DNA of 64,000 bases from Nonomuraea candida (GCF_000725485.1 NZ_JOAG01000004.1:331334-395333); one strand, 5' to 3'. Counted from the stretch's first letter, positions 48,248 to 58,109 are shown. Translations and numbers: made by a program. Notes: generated by a model from the letters alone, not told the origin.

Positions 48248-50281
48248 TTGCGCTTTGTGGCGGATGCGCTGAAACTTCCCTTCGTGACCGCGCTTCCGCG
48301 TACCGTCCTCGCGGCGCTCACCGCCGTGCTCGTCGCCGCGCTCGTCAGTCCCCTCACCCCCCACCCCGCCGCCGCCTCGACCCACGCCGCCACCGCCGTC
48401 CCCGTGTCCACGGCCGCCTGCGCCGTCGATCCGGCCACCCCCAAGCGGCAGCTCAGAGCCATGTGGATCTCCTCGGTCGCCAACATCGACTGGCCCAGCC
48501 GCACCGGGCTCGGCGTGGCGGCGCAGCAGGCCGAGTTCCGCGCCTGGCTCGACCTGGCCGTGGCCAAGCGCATGAACGCCGTGATCGTCCAGGTCAGGCC
48601 GACGGCCGACGCGTTCTGGCCCTCGCCGCACGAGCCCTGGTCGCAGTGGCTGACCGGCACCCAGGGCGGCAACCCGGGCTACGACCCGCTGGCCTTCATG
48701 GTCGCCGAGGCCCACGCCCGGAACCTGGAGTTCCACGCCTGGTTCAACCCGTACCGGATCGCCAACCACGACGACGCGTCCAGGCTGGTGGCCACGCATC
48801 CGGCGCGGCGCAACCCCGGCTGGCGCTTCGCCTACGGCGGGAAGCTCTACTACAACCCGGGCATCCCCGAGGTCCGCGACTTCATCCAGGACGCGATGAT
48901 GGACGCCGTCACGAAGTATGACGTGGACGGCGTGCACCTCGACGACTACTTCTACCCGTATCCGGTGAGCGGGCAGAGCATCCCCGACTCCGCCACGTAC
49001 GCCCGCTACGGCGGCTCGTTCCCCGATATCGCCGACTGGCGGCGCGACAACGTCAACCTCCTCGTCCGGGAGCTGGGGCAGCGCATCCACGCGGCCAAGC
49101 CGCACGTGTCGTTCGGCATCAGCCCGTTCGGCATCTGGCGCAACGCCGGCACCGACCCGCTCGGCTCGCGCACGTCGGGGCTGCAGTCGTACGACGCGAT
49201 CTACGCCGACAGCCGGCAGTGGGTCAAGCAGGGCTGGGTGGACTATCTCGCGCCGCAGATCTACTGGCACCTCGGCTTCTCCACCGCCGCCTACGAGGTG
49301 CTCACCGCATGGTGGGCGGACGTGGTCGCGGGGACCGGCGTGCAGCTCGTCGTCGGGCAGGCCGCCTACCGCGCGGGCGCCTCGGGCCAGGAGGCCGCCT
49401 GGCAGGACCCGGCGGAGCTGAGCGATCACCTGTACGACAACCGCAAGCATCCCGAGATCGTCGGCGACGTCTACTTCAGCGCCAAGGACGTCAAGGCCGA
49501 CCGGATCGGGGCGTTCACCAGGGTCGTCAACGCGCACTACACCAGGCCCGCGCTGTTGCCCGCGCGCGGCCAGGCCGCCGCCCCCGCCGCGCCGGCGATC
49601 ACCTCGGCCACCCGCGGGACGAGTGGCGTGCAGCTCGCCTGGACCGGCTCCGCCACGTCGTACGCCGTCTACCGGGTGGGCGGCGCCCCGTCCGCGGCCG
49701 ACCCGTGCTTCTTCGCCGACGCCCGCAACCTGCTCAGGATGACCAGGCAGAAGACGTTCACCGACACGACGACCGCCACGGGCTCGGCGTACACCTACTA
49801 CGTGACCGCGCTCGGCCGCACCCACCAGGAGAGCGCGCCGAGCGCGGGCCGGACGGTGGGCGCCGGCGGCGGCGCGTTCAGCGTGGTGATCGACAACGCG
49901 GACGCCGGGTTCGCGGCCGGCTCGTCCTGGGGCACCTCGACGTACTCGGCGCAGCCGCACGGGACCGACTACCGCTTCGCCGAGCCGGTCGCGGCCAGCG
50001 ACCCGGCCTGGTTCCGCGCGACGGTGCCCAGTGCCGGGAGTTACCGGGTGGAGGTGTGGTATCCGGCCAACGCCGGGTACAACAGCGCGACGCCGTACAT
50101 CGTGGCGGCCTCCGGCGGCAACCGGACGGTCACCGTCGATCAGCGCACGGGCGGCGGGGCCTGGCGGGACATCGGGACGTTCAGCCTCGACGCGGGCACG
50201 TACAACGTGGTCGGGGTCAGCCGCTGGACCTCCGCCACCGGCTACGTCATCGCCGACGCCGTCCGCGTCACGAAGCTGTGA
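48248..50281 (+). CDS. GHL10/DUF187 glycosidase (DigH-like) with golvesin-type domain
   Basis: A 677-residue secreted protein. It has a signal peptide (about 13-45), a GHL10 TIM-barrel domain (about 67-430), with motifs RAMWISSVANIDWP, NAVIVQVRPTADAFWPS, WFNPYRI and DGVHLDDYFYPYP, an FN3-like domain (about 447-540), and a C-terminal golvesin-type domain (about 545-677). E. coli DigH, of this family, cleaves peptidoglycan glycan strands that lack stem peptides. The start is uncertain: TTG at 48248 is the longest, GTG at 48257 or 48284 would also keep a signal peptide, and none has a clear ribosome-binding site. Its last domain is highly similar to that of the divergent amidase. Confidence 0.87.
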   Translation: MRFVADALKLPFVTALPRTVLAALTAVLVAALVSPLTPHPAAASTHAATAVPVSTAACAVDPATPKRQLRAMWISSVANIDWPSRTGLGVAAQQAEFRAWLDLAVAKRMNAVIVQVRPTADAFWPSPHEPWSQWLTGTQGGNPGYDPLAFMVAEAHARNLEFHAWFNPYRIANHDDASRLVATHPARRNPGWRFAYGGKLYYNPGIPEVRDFIQDAMMDAVTKYDVDGVHLDDYFYPYPVSGQSIPDSATYARYGGSFPDIADWRRDNVNLLVRELGQRIHAAKPHVSFGISPFGIWRNAGTDPLGSRTSGLQSYDAIYADSRQWVKQGWVDYLAPQIYWHLGFSTAAYEVLTAWWADVVAGTGVQLVVGQAAYRAGASGQEAAWQDPAELSDHLYDNRKHPEIVGDVYFSAKDVKADRIGAFTRVVNAHYTRPALLPARGQAAAPAAPAITSATRGTSGVQLAWTGSATSYAVYRVGGAPSAADPCFFADARNLLRMTRQKTFTDTTTATGSAYTYYVTALGRTHQESAPSAGRTVGAGGGAFSVVIDNADAGFAAGSSWGTSTYSAQPHGTDYRFAEPVAASDPAWFRATVPSAGSYRVEVWYPANAGYNSATPYIVAASGGNRTVTVDQRTGGGAWRDIGTFSLDAGTYNVVGVSRWTSATGYVIADAVRVTKL

Positions 50282-50335
50282 CCGGCTACCCGATCAGGGG
50301 TGGGCAGGCACGGCGGGTGATCGTACGATGAACCG

Positions 50336-51478
50336 GTGGACGGTGCCCGCCCGCGGCTGCTCGACGCCGTCGCTGTCCTGGTCGCGGCAGGTCTGACGCC
50401 GACGACCGGTTATGCGGGCGGTCCTGGTGCGGTGGTCCTGCTGGCGGGGGCGCTGTCGCTGCTCTGGCTGCGCAGGGCGCCGCTCGTCGTCGCCTGGATC
50501 ACCGCCGGCACCGCGCTCGCCCTGCCCGTGCTGTCCGCCCTGCTCGCCGTGCCGCCGGGCGCCGCCGGTGCGCCGCCGCCGGGTGGCGCGGTGGTGGCGC
50601 CCGCGGGCCTGCTGCCCTCCGGTGACGCGCCGATCTGGCCGCCCGCGGCGCCGTTCGCCGCCTACGGCGTGATGGTGTTCGCGGCCGACCGCCGCCCGCT
50701 GGCCCGCCGGCTGCCGGTGATCGTGCTCGCCTTCGCCGTCCTGCTCCTGTCCGACCGGGGCGCGCTCATCGCCCGCACCGAGGCGGTGATCGCGCTGGCC
50801 GTGATGTACGGCCTGTACGTCTCCGTCCGCGAACGCCTCCGCGCCGAGCTGGCGGAACGTTCCGAACGGGTGGAGCGCGAGCGGCTGGCGGGCGAGATGC
50901 ACGACGTCGTCACCCACCGGGTCAGCCGCATGGTGCTCCAGGCCGGCGTGCTGGCCCTGTCGGCCGGCGACGACAAGGCCAGGGCGGTGGCCGAGGACAT
51001 CAGGGCGACCGGCTGCGAGACGCTCGACGAGCTGCGCCACATGGTGGCCCTGTTACGCCGTGGCACCGGCGAGGGGTTCGACCTGGGGCTGCCCATGCCG
51101 GACCTGCGGCCGCTGGTGATCGACTCGGCCAGGGACGGGCTGCCCGTGGAGCTGTCCGTGGACGGCACGCCGGTGCCGGTGCCGGGGACGGTGGGGCGGA
51201 CGGCGTACCTGGTGGTCGACGCGGCGCTGGCCAACGTGCGCAAGCACGCGCCGGGGGCGGACGCCCGGGTCCAGGTCCGTTACGTGAACGGCACCGTACG
51301 CGTCACCGTGCGCAACACCGCCGGCCTGCCGGACGCCTGGGTCACCGCCGCCGGCCCCGCCCTGAGCCTGCCCGACCTGCGGGCCCGGGTGGAGCTGGCC
51401 GGCGGCACGCTGGAGAGCGGGCCGACGGCGAACGGCGGCTTCCGCGTCGAGGCCAGCTTCCCGACCTCCCCGCCCTGA
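50336..51478 (+). CDS. Orphan NarL-type sensor histidine kinase
   Basis: A 380-residue membrane kinase. Several hydrophobic N-terminal segments (about 10-155) precede a HisKA_3 domain, with the phospho-accepting His in ERLAGEMHDVVTHRVS (about 190), and a HATPase domain (about 275-378; N box VVDAALANVRKHAPG). The usual GLxGMRERV G box reads LSLPDLRARVEL, so ATP binding may be altered. No response regulator gene is adjacent. It starts at GTG 50336. Confidence 0.83.
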   Translation: MDGARPRLLDAVAVLVAAGLTPTTGYAGGPGAVVLLAGALSLLWLRRAPLVVAWITAGTALALPVLSALLAVPPGAAGAPPPGGAVVAPAGLLPSGDAPIWPPAAPFAAYGVMVFAADRRPLARRLPVIVLAFAVLLLSDRGALIARTEAVIALAVMYGLYVSVRERLRAELAERSERVERERLAGEMHDVVTHRVSRMVLQAGVLALSAGDDKARAVAEDIRATGCETLDELRHMVALLRRGTGEGFDLGLPMPDLRPLVIDSARDGLPVELSVDGTPVPVPGTVGRTAYLVVDAALANVRKHAPGADARVQVRYVNGTVRVTVRNTAGLPDAWVTAAGPALSLPDLRARVELAGGTLESGPTANGGFRVEASFPTSPP

Positions 51479-51592
51479 GCCCGGCGGTCCCGGCAGCGAC
51501 CTGGGTGTGATGATCGGGGTCATCCCCGGGAAGTATGCGAAGCATCCCGGGGAAGGATGCCGGCCGGCCCTTCCCGCGCGAGTGTGGAAGGC

Positions 51593-52780
51593 ATGAACAG
51601 ACCTGCCCGCACGGCCGCCCTGGTGGTCGCGGCCGTCCTGCTCGCCTCCTGCGGCGCGCCCTCGCCCGCCGCCCCGCCCGCCCCAGCCGAATCCGGACAC
51701 CAGGCCCACGGGACCGGCCGGCCGACGCCCTCGGAGTCCGGCCACACGGCCCACCGGACCGGGCGGCCGGCGCCCGCGGCCACCCCGCTGCGCCCGGGTG
51801 AGAGGTTCGTCAACCTCACCATGCCCCGGCCGTACGAGCCGGGGCCGCCCAACGGCGGCACCGACGACTACCGCTGCTTCCTCGTCGACCCGGGGCTGAC
51901 CGGCCGCGTGTCCCTCACCGGTGCCCAGTTCCAGCCGCAGAACACCGAGATCGTGCACCACGCGATCTTCTTCAGGGTCCGCCCCGAGCAGGTGGAGCAG
52001 GCCCGCCGCCACGACGAGCGCACCCCCGGCCAGGGCTGGACCTGCTTCGGCGACGCCGGCATCGGCGACGCCTCCTGGGTCGCGCACTGGGCCCCGGGCA
52101 CCAACGAGACGCTGCTCGACCCGGAGTACGGCTACGACCTGCCCCCGGGCAGCCGCCTGATCATGCAGGTGCACTACAACCTGCTCGGCGTGCGGGGCGA
52201 GCCCGGCACCGACCGCTCCGGCATCCGCCTGCGGGTCACCGACCGGCGGCTGGAGCCCCTGGAGACCGCGCTGTTCTTCGCCCCCGTCGAGCTGCCCTGC
52301 ACGCCGCGCGAGTCCGGCCCGCTGTGCGACAGGGAAGCGGCCGTCAAGGACGTCGGCAGGCGGTTCGGCGAGGACAGCAGGACCCAGGTGAAGCTGCTGG
52401 AGAAGTACTGCGGCCCGGTCCGGCCGGGCGCCACCCAGCACTGTGACGTGCCCGTCAGGTCGCCCTTCACGGTCCACGCGCTGGCGGGCCACATGCACCT
52501 GCTCGGCCGGGCCATCAAGGTCGAGCTGAACCCGGGCACCCCGAAGGCCAGGACGCTCCTCGACGTGCCCGCGTACAACTTCGACGACCAGTCGCTGCGG
52601 CCGCTGCCCGCCCCGGTCAAGGTCGCCAAGGGCGACGTCGTACGCGTCACCTGCACCCACGACGCCGGCCTGCGCGCGCTGCTGCCGCAACTGCGCGACA
52701 CCCCGCCCCGCTACGTCGTCTGGGGCGAGGGCACCAGCGACGAGATGTGCCTGGGCATCGCCATCTCCTCGGCCGCGTGA
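51593..52780 (+). CDS. Copper type II monooxygenase-like lipoprotein (PHM/DBM fold)
   Basis: A 395-residue lipoprotein (lipobox LLASC, Cys20) with a His/Gly/Thr-rich linker (ESGHQAHGTGRP repeated). Two jelly-roll-like domains follow. Putative copper ligands are HH (122-123) and His194 for one site, and HMH (300-302) and Met385 for the other. This is the ligand pattern of peptidylglycine hydroxylating monooxygenase and dopamine beta-monooxygenase, which hydroxylate using O2 and ascorbate. The substrate is unknown. GGAAGG precedes the ATG. It would sit on the outer face of the membrane. Confidence 0.82.
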   Translation: MNRPARTAALVVAAVLLASCGAPSPAAPPAPAESGHQAHGTGRPTPSESGHTAHRTGRPAPAATPLRPGERFVNLTMPRPYEPGPPNGGTDDYRCFLVDPGLTGRVSLTGAQFQPQNTEIVHHAIFFRVRPEQVEQARRHDERTPGQGWTCFGDAGIGDASWVAHWAPGTNETLLDPEYGYDLPPGSRLIMQVHYNLLGVRGEPGTDRSGIRLRVTDRRLEPLETALFFAPVELPCTPRESGPLCDREAAVKDVGRRFGEDSRTQVKLLEKYCGPVRPGATQHCDVPVRSPFTVHALAGHMHLLGRAIKVELNPGTPKARTLLDVPAYNFDDQSLRPLPAPVKVAKGDVVRVTCTHDAGLRALLPQLRDTPPRYVVWGEGTSDEMCLGIAISSAA

Positions 52781-52859
52781 TCAGGGGCAGTCAGCCGCCG
52801 TAGACGACCGACAGGAAGCGCACCAGCACCGCCTCCCGCTTCGCCCGCCGGGCCTGCCG
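52781..52859. other. Short gap, no gene
   Basis: On the minus strand a short open stretch ends ...VRFLSVVYGG before a stop at about 52797. It looks like a possible C-terminal remnant of a lost gene, but it is too short to identify. Confidence 0.3.
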
Positions 52860-53273
52860 TCAGTCCGGGGCCCAGTACTTCTCCATGATCTTGTCCAGCT
52901 CGCGCACCACCGGCCGCCACGTCGGGGGCAGGTCGTAGACGCCGGCCCGCCGCTTGCCGTATGCCAGCGTGTACTTGATGAAGTCCGCCCCCTGCGGAGC
53001 CCGCTGCGACCGGCCGAGCTTCAGGTGCCCCAGGTGGCCCCGCAGCCTGCGCTTCTCCTTGGCGGTCAGGCACTTGCCGACCGTCGGCCCCGTACGCCGG
53101 CTGAGCCGCACGCACCCGTTGCCGTAGACGGTCACCCGGTCGTTCAGCCCCGCGAAGCCGCCCTCCTTGCGCAGCTCCACGAGCACCTGCCGCGGCGCGA
53201 CCTCCGCCTGCGCCGGAACCATGGATGTGCTCAGCGCCGGCACGAGCCCGGCCAGGAGCACGATTCGCCACAT
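52860..53273 (-). CDS. Small secreted protein, possibly emfourin-like
   Basis: A 137-residue protein with a signal peptide (about 1-23, ...VPAQA). The mature part has VLVELRKEGGFAGLNDRVTV, two cysteines (GCVRLS and GKCLTA) that could form a disulfide, and a C-terminal helix DKIMEKYW. The KEGGFAGL segment recalls emfourin-type metalloprotease inhibitors; that is a weak resemblance. The ATG at 53273 has better spacing from AAGGGG than the ATG at 53279. Confidence 0.7.
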   Translation of the reverse strand: MWRIVLLAGLVPALSTSMVPAQAEVAPRQVLVELRKEGGFAGLNDRVTVYGNGCVRLSRRTGPTVGKCLTAKEKRRLRGHLGHLKLGRSQRAPQGADFIKYTLAYGKRRAGVYDLPPTWRPVVRELDKIMEKYWAPD

Positions 53274-53359
53274 CCTCATGCCCCTTTGACGTAATCGCCC
53301 CCCGATCGGCTCACGCTCCGCGCGCCCGGCCGGCCGCTCGCGCATCCCCTGCGGCAGAG

Positions 53360-53401
53360 CGCACCCGGCTCAGCGCAGCGCGCACCCGGCTCAGCGCAGC
53401 G
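53360..53401. repeat. 21-bp end duplication at the module boundary
   Basis: A 21-bp sequence containing the permease stop (core CCCGGCTCAGCGCAG) occurs twice here (53360-53380 and 53381-53401). It occurs once at the matching end of the intact copy (58387-58407). It marks the duplication boundary. Confidence 0.8.
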
Positions 53402-53640
53402 CGTCCACGGGCTCCATCCGGGCCGCGCGCAGCGCCGGGTAGAGCCCGGCCAGCAGCCCGACCAGGGCTCCCGCGACCGGCGCGGCGAGCGCCAGCCGCA
53501 CGTCGAGCAGCGGTGTCCGCTGCTTGACGGCCGAGACCGCGACGACCGCGACCACCCCGAGGCTCGCGCCGATCACGCCGCCGGTCAGCCCGATCAGCGT
53601 CGACTCCAGCAGGAACTGGGCCGCGATGTGCCGCGCCGAG
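53391..53640 (-). pseudogene. C-terminal remnant of MacB-like permease (copy A)
   Basis: Only about the last 83 codons of the permease remain. They match the end of the intact permease at 58397-59578: RHIAAQFLLESTLIGLTGGV, two membrane segments, and the terminal MEPVDALR. The sequence is joined directly to the truncated ATPase gene in another frame. A start codon with a ribosome-binding site is lacking, so it is not a functional permease. Confidence 0.88.
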
Positions 53641-54229
53641 CGAGCGGCGCCGCCTCGGTGTTGCGGCTGTCGAGGTTGCCGGTCGGCTCGTCGCACAGCA
53701 GCAGCGACGCGCCTCCCAAGAGGGCCCTGGCGATGGCCGCGCGCTGGCGCTCGCCCCCGGACAGCCGGTTCGGCGCGAAGCCGGCCCGGTGTCCGAGGCC
53801 GACCCGCTCCAGCGCCGCCAGGGCCCGCTCCCGCCTGCCCTTGCGTCCCCGCCTGCCGTAGACCTCGGCGAGCATGACGTTCTCCACCACGCTGCGGTGG
53901 GAGAGCAGGTGGAAGGACTGGAAGACGAAACCGATCCGGTCGCCACGCAACCGGGTTCTGGCTCCGTCCGGCAGCGTAGTGGTCTCCACGCCGTTCAGGA
54001 GGTAACTACCGGAAGTAGGGCGATCCAGCAGCACCACGACGTTGAGCAACGGGGACTTGCCGGAGCCCGGCGGGCCGACGATGGCCAGGTAGTCGCCCTG
54101 ATCCACGCGCAGCGAGACCTCGCGCAGGGCGCGCACCGGCGGCTGCCCGGGGAACTCCCTGGACACCCGCGTCAGCTCGATGACGGCCCGGTCCGGCTCG
54201 CCCCGGCCACGAGCGCGCCGGTCAGGCAT
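53594..54229 (-). pseudogene. Truncated ABC ATPase (copy A)
   Basis: The frame matches the intact ATPase (59613-60287) up to DEPTGNLDSRNTEA near 53655. It then enters permease-derived DNA out of frame and ends with an unrelated tail. The H-loop (VVITHE in the intact copy) is missing. The Walker A motif is also changed: GPPGSGKSPLLN instead of GPSGSGKSTLLN, with the key Thr replaced by Pro. LSGGERQR and Walker B remain. It starts inside the adaptor gene end (8-bp overlap). ATP hydrolysis is unlikely. Confidence 0.87.
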
Positions 54230-56018
54230 CGCTGACCACCACCCGGTCGCCCTCCTTGAGCGCCCCGCTGACCTCGACGTTCCCGTCGGCGGTCAGGCCG
54301 GTGCGGACCTCGACGTCCCGGATCCTGTCCTGGGCGTACTCGACCCGCACCCGCGCCCGCCCGTCCGCCGACGTGATCACCGCGGCCACCGGCACGACCA
54401 GCACCGGCTTCTCGGTCGCCCCCACGGTCACCCGCACGGTCACCGCCTGGTCGGCCCGCAGCCCCTTGCCCGAGGACGGTGTGAGCAGCACCGGCGTGGA
54501 GCCGGCCGGGACCTCCTCCGCGCCGGGCACCTTCGCCTTCTCGCCGACCGCGGTGAGCCTGGCCGGGTACGTCCGGCCGGTGTCCAGCTCGATGCCGGCC
54601 TTCATGCCCGGCCGCAGCAGCTCCGACTCGGCCGCCTCGACCGACCCGCTCACCGTGAACGTCGAGCTGGTCACGGTCGCCACCTCGGCCTCGATCCGCT
54701 GCCCCGGCTTCACCGACACCTTCCGCACCCGGGCGGGCATCTTCGGCAGGAACACCACCTCGCCCGGCGGGATCGAGACCCCGTACGTGCGGGCGTACTC
54801 GGCGAGCAGGTCCTTGGCCGCCGCCACGTCCTTCCTGGCGTTGGCGACCTTCAGCCGGGCGGGGGAGAGCTGCCTGGCCTGCCGCAGCGCCTGCTCCGCG
54901 CCGACCGCCGCCTCCCGCGCGGTGCGCACGGCCTTGCGCAGCTCCGCCAGCCGGGTCTTCCTGGCCTCGGCGGCCTCCCGGAGCGCCAGGTCGCGCGCCT
55001 CGTGGGCCGCCGCCAGGTCCGCCCTGGCGTGGTCGGCCTTCAGCTCCAGCAGGCTGGTGTCGACGGTCGCGGTGGGCCGGGGAGCGGCCGTGGCCGTCGG
55101 GACGGCGGTCGGCGTTCCGGTGGGCCCGATCGTCGGCTGTGTCGTCGGCTGTGTCGTCGGCTGTGTCGCGGGCGGGTCCGGCCGGGTCAGGGCGTCGCGC
55201 AGGGCCTGCTCGGCCTCCAGCAGCCGCTCCTCGGCCGCCCGCACGGCCGCGTCCGCCGCCGCCAGCTTGGCCTCGTCGGCGGGCGTCAGCTCGCGGGACT
55301 CCGCCTCGGCCAGCGCGGCGCGCGCCGCCTTCAGGTCCTTGGCGGCGTTGTCGCGCCTGACCTTCAGCGGCAGCACGTCGCGCCCCTGGTCCAGGGCCTG
55401 CTTGGCGGTCGCCAGGTTCTCCTCGGCGGTGCGCACGGCCTTGCGCAGCGTGTCGTACGTCTGCCGGTCGGCCAGCGTGGGCTGCTGGGCCTCGTACCCC
55501 TTCTTGGCGTACATCCTGGTCACCGGCGCGATCGTGGCCGGGTCGAAGACGCCCGTGGACGGGGCGGCGTGGCCGAGCCTGCGCAGGGCCCGCTGCAACT
55601 GCCGCACGTCGTCCCCCTCGCTGCCGGGGGTGATCGTGCGGTGCATCGGCACCGTGCCGCGCAGCGCGAACACCGGGCGGCCGTTGACCTCCATCAGCAC
55701 CGCGCCCTCGGCGATCCGGCCCTTGCGCGGCGCGCGGGTGGCCCGCTGCTGCTCCGCGGCGCCGCCGAGGGCGCCGCCGACCGCGCCGGCCAGGGTGATC
55801 GGCAGCGGGGAGCCGTACTCCAGGGTGCCGCTCAGCGCCACCGTGCTGACCAGCTTGCGGCGTTCGACGGCGGCGGTGACGAGCGAGGCGGGCGGCGCGG
55901 CGCGGCGGGCGGCCTCGTCGGCGGGGGAGCGCAGCCGGGCGCCGACCGCCCAGCCGGCGCCCGCGATGACGACCACGCCGGCCACGACGCCGGCGAGGAG
56001 CCTGCGTGGGGACTTCAT
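54222..56018 (-). CDS. HlyD/MacA-like adaptor with peptidoglycan-binding domain (copy A)
   Basis: A 598-residue membrane-anchored adaptor. It has one N-terminal membrane segment (8-26), a short lipoyl-type beta part (VALSGTLEYGSPLPI), a peptidoglycan-binding_1 domain (about 125-180; DDVRQLQRALRRLGH), a long coiled coil (about 172-392) interrupted by a Pro/Thr insert with TTQP repeats (about 281-316), and C-terminal beta domains (VSVKPGQRIEAEV, VVVPVAAVITSADG). It should link an exporter to the wall. It remains open although its ATPase and permease are broken, so it may serve the intact exporter of copy B. Confidence 0.87.
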   Translation of the reverse strand: MKSPRRLLAGVVAGVVVIAGAGWAVGARLRSPADEAARRAAPPASLVTAAVERRKLVSTVALSGTLEYGSPLPITLAGAVGGALGGAAEQQRATRAPRKGRIAEGAVLMEVNGRPVFALRGTVPMHRTITPGSEGDDVRQLQRALRRLGHAAPSTGVFDPATIAPVTRMYAKKGYEAQQPTLADRQTYDTLRKAVRTAEENLATAKQALDQGRDVLPLKVRRDNAAKDLKAARAALAEAESRELTPADEAKLAAADAAVRAAEERLLEAEQALRDALTRPDPPATQPTTQPTTQPTIGPTGTPTAVPTATAAPRPTATVDTSLLELKADHARADLAAAHEARDLALREAAEARKTRLAELRKAVRTAREAAVGAEQALRQARQLSPARLKVANARKDVAAAKDLLAEYARTYGVSIPPGEVVFLPKMPARVRKVSVKPGQRIEAEVATVTSSTFTVSGSVEAAESELLRPGMKAGIELDTGRTYPARLTAVGEKAKVPGAEEVPAGSTPVLLTPSSGKGLRADQAVTVRVTVGATEKPVLVVPVAAVITSADGRARVRVEYAQDRIRDVEVRTGLTADGNVEVSGALKEGDRVVVSDA

Positions 56019-56028
56019 GAGGGGCCGG

Positions 56029-56952
<924 letters not shown>

Positions 56953-56958
56953 GCCGGA

Positions 56959-56987
56959 GACCATACTCCGTTAAACGAAGCATGGTC
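56959..56987. promoter_or_regulatory. Putative PadR operator, degenerate (copy A)
   Basis: GACCATACTCCGTT and AACGAAGCATGGTC form a dyad with two mismatches around position 56973. It corresponds to the perfect dyad at 62928-62960 in the other copy and lies before the lipoprotein gene. Confidence 0.6.
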
Positions 56988-57882
56988 AATCCAGGCAGTG
57001 CCGCCGCTGCCGGTACGGCACGAACGCGGCGGCCGTGCCGAGCAGGCCGAGGATGCCCGCGTACGCCAGGTGCTGCCGGCCGAGCTGCTCGGCATGGAAG
57101 GCCAGGTCGCCGAGGGACACCAGCAGATAGACCCCGCAGGCCAGCGCCCAGCGCGGGTCGCGCGCCAGGTAGCCGCCGGCCACCGCCAGGCCGAACAGCG
57201 CCACCTCCACGGCCATCCGGCTCAGGCTGATGGAGTACGCCGTCTCCTCGCTCATCCACTGCGGCCCGGCCCACGCCACCGGCAGCACCGCCGCCCACCA
57301 CCACCACGACCTGGCCCGCACCGGCCGCCGCGCCGACGCCACCAGCACCAGGCCGATCAGCACGACCGCGTAGCCGGCCGCCACCGGCAAGGGATCGCTG
57401 CCCTCGAACAGGGCCTGGCCGGACAGCGCGTTCGGGTAGACCGGCAGCGGGGTCACGTCGGACCACTGCCGGCCGGCGGCGAGGCCGACCGCCTTCACGC
57501 CGGTGAGCAGGGTGAGCCCGAACGCCGTACGCGGCAGGCCGCGCAGGATCGCCAGCAGCGCCAGCGCCGACAGCAGCGTCCACAGCGGCAGCTCCTGCGC
57601 GTACGGCAGCAGCGCGGCCAGGTTGACCACCGCGACCGCCGTCACGCCCAGGTGCAGCCCGCCCACCCGGGCGCTGCCGGTCGCCTGGTGCGCGATCCGG
57701 CTGCGCACCCCACCGACCAGCAGCCCCCACGCCTCCCTGAGCACGGGCACCCTGCGGCCCGGCGCGGCCTCCTCCAGCAGCACGTCGAGCAGCTCGTCCC
57801 CGTGCTGCCGCCGGTAGGCGCGCGGATAGGCCAGCAACAACCTGCGATAACGCCGTTCGAGAGGGCCCGCGGGCGTCGTCAT
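56986..57882 (-). CDS. Multi-TM protein of unknown function (copy A)
   Basis: A 298-residue protein. A cytoplasmic N-terminal region (LERRYRRLLLAYPRAYRRQH, DELLDVLLEEAAPG) resembles the start of many actinobacterial permease-like proteins. About six or seven membrane segments follow. No catalytic motif is visible. The start overlaps the padR stop (ATGA at 57879-57882). It is the partner gene of PadR in both copies. Confidence 0.82.
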   Translation of the reverse strand: MTTPAGPLERRYRRLLLAYPRAYRRQHGDELLDVLLEEAAPGRRVPVLREAWGLLVGGVRSRIAHQATGSARVGGLHLGVTAVAVVNLAALLPYAQELPLWTLLSALALLAILRGLPRTAFGLTLLTGVKAVGLAAGRQWSDVTPLPVYPNALSGQALFEGSDPLPVAAGYAVVLIGLVLVASARRPVRARSWWWWAAVLPVAWAGPQWMSEETAYSISLSRMAVEVALFGLAVAGGYLARDPRWALACGVYLLVSLGDLAFHAEQLGRQHLAYAGILGLLGTAAAFVPYRQRRHCLD

Positions 57883-58109
57883 GCGCCGGACGGGCGCAGG
57901 ACCAGGGCGGCCGCCTCCTGCATGCGCCTCGCCTCGGCCTCGACCAGCGCCTGGCCCTCGTCGGTGATCCTGAAGTAGCGCCGGTTGCGGCCGTTGACCG
58001 TCTCCTCGCGGTCGACGTTGCTGATCGCGTGTCCGTGCAGCGGGCCCGCGCGGAGGGCGGTGAGCACGAAGTACATCGGCTCGCTGACTTCGGAGGTTCC
58101 CCTGGGCAT
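57879..58109 (-). CDS. PadR-family regulator, internally deleted (copy A)
   Basis: A 76-residue protein that keeps the first helix of a PadR winged helix (MYFVLTALRAGPLHGHAIS) and then jumps directly to the wing end, VDREETVNGRNRRYFRITDE. PadR proteins normally have about 35 more residues here, including the recognition helix and the GTLY motif. The deletion is in frame. DNA binding is probably lost, although the reading frame is intact. Its control region carries a related dyad. Confidence 0.78.
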   Translation of the reverse strand: MPRGTSEVSEPMYFVLTALRAGPLHGHAISNVDREETVNGRNRRYFRITDEGQALVEAEARRMQEAAALVLRPSGA

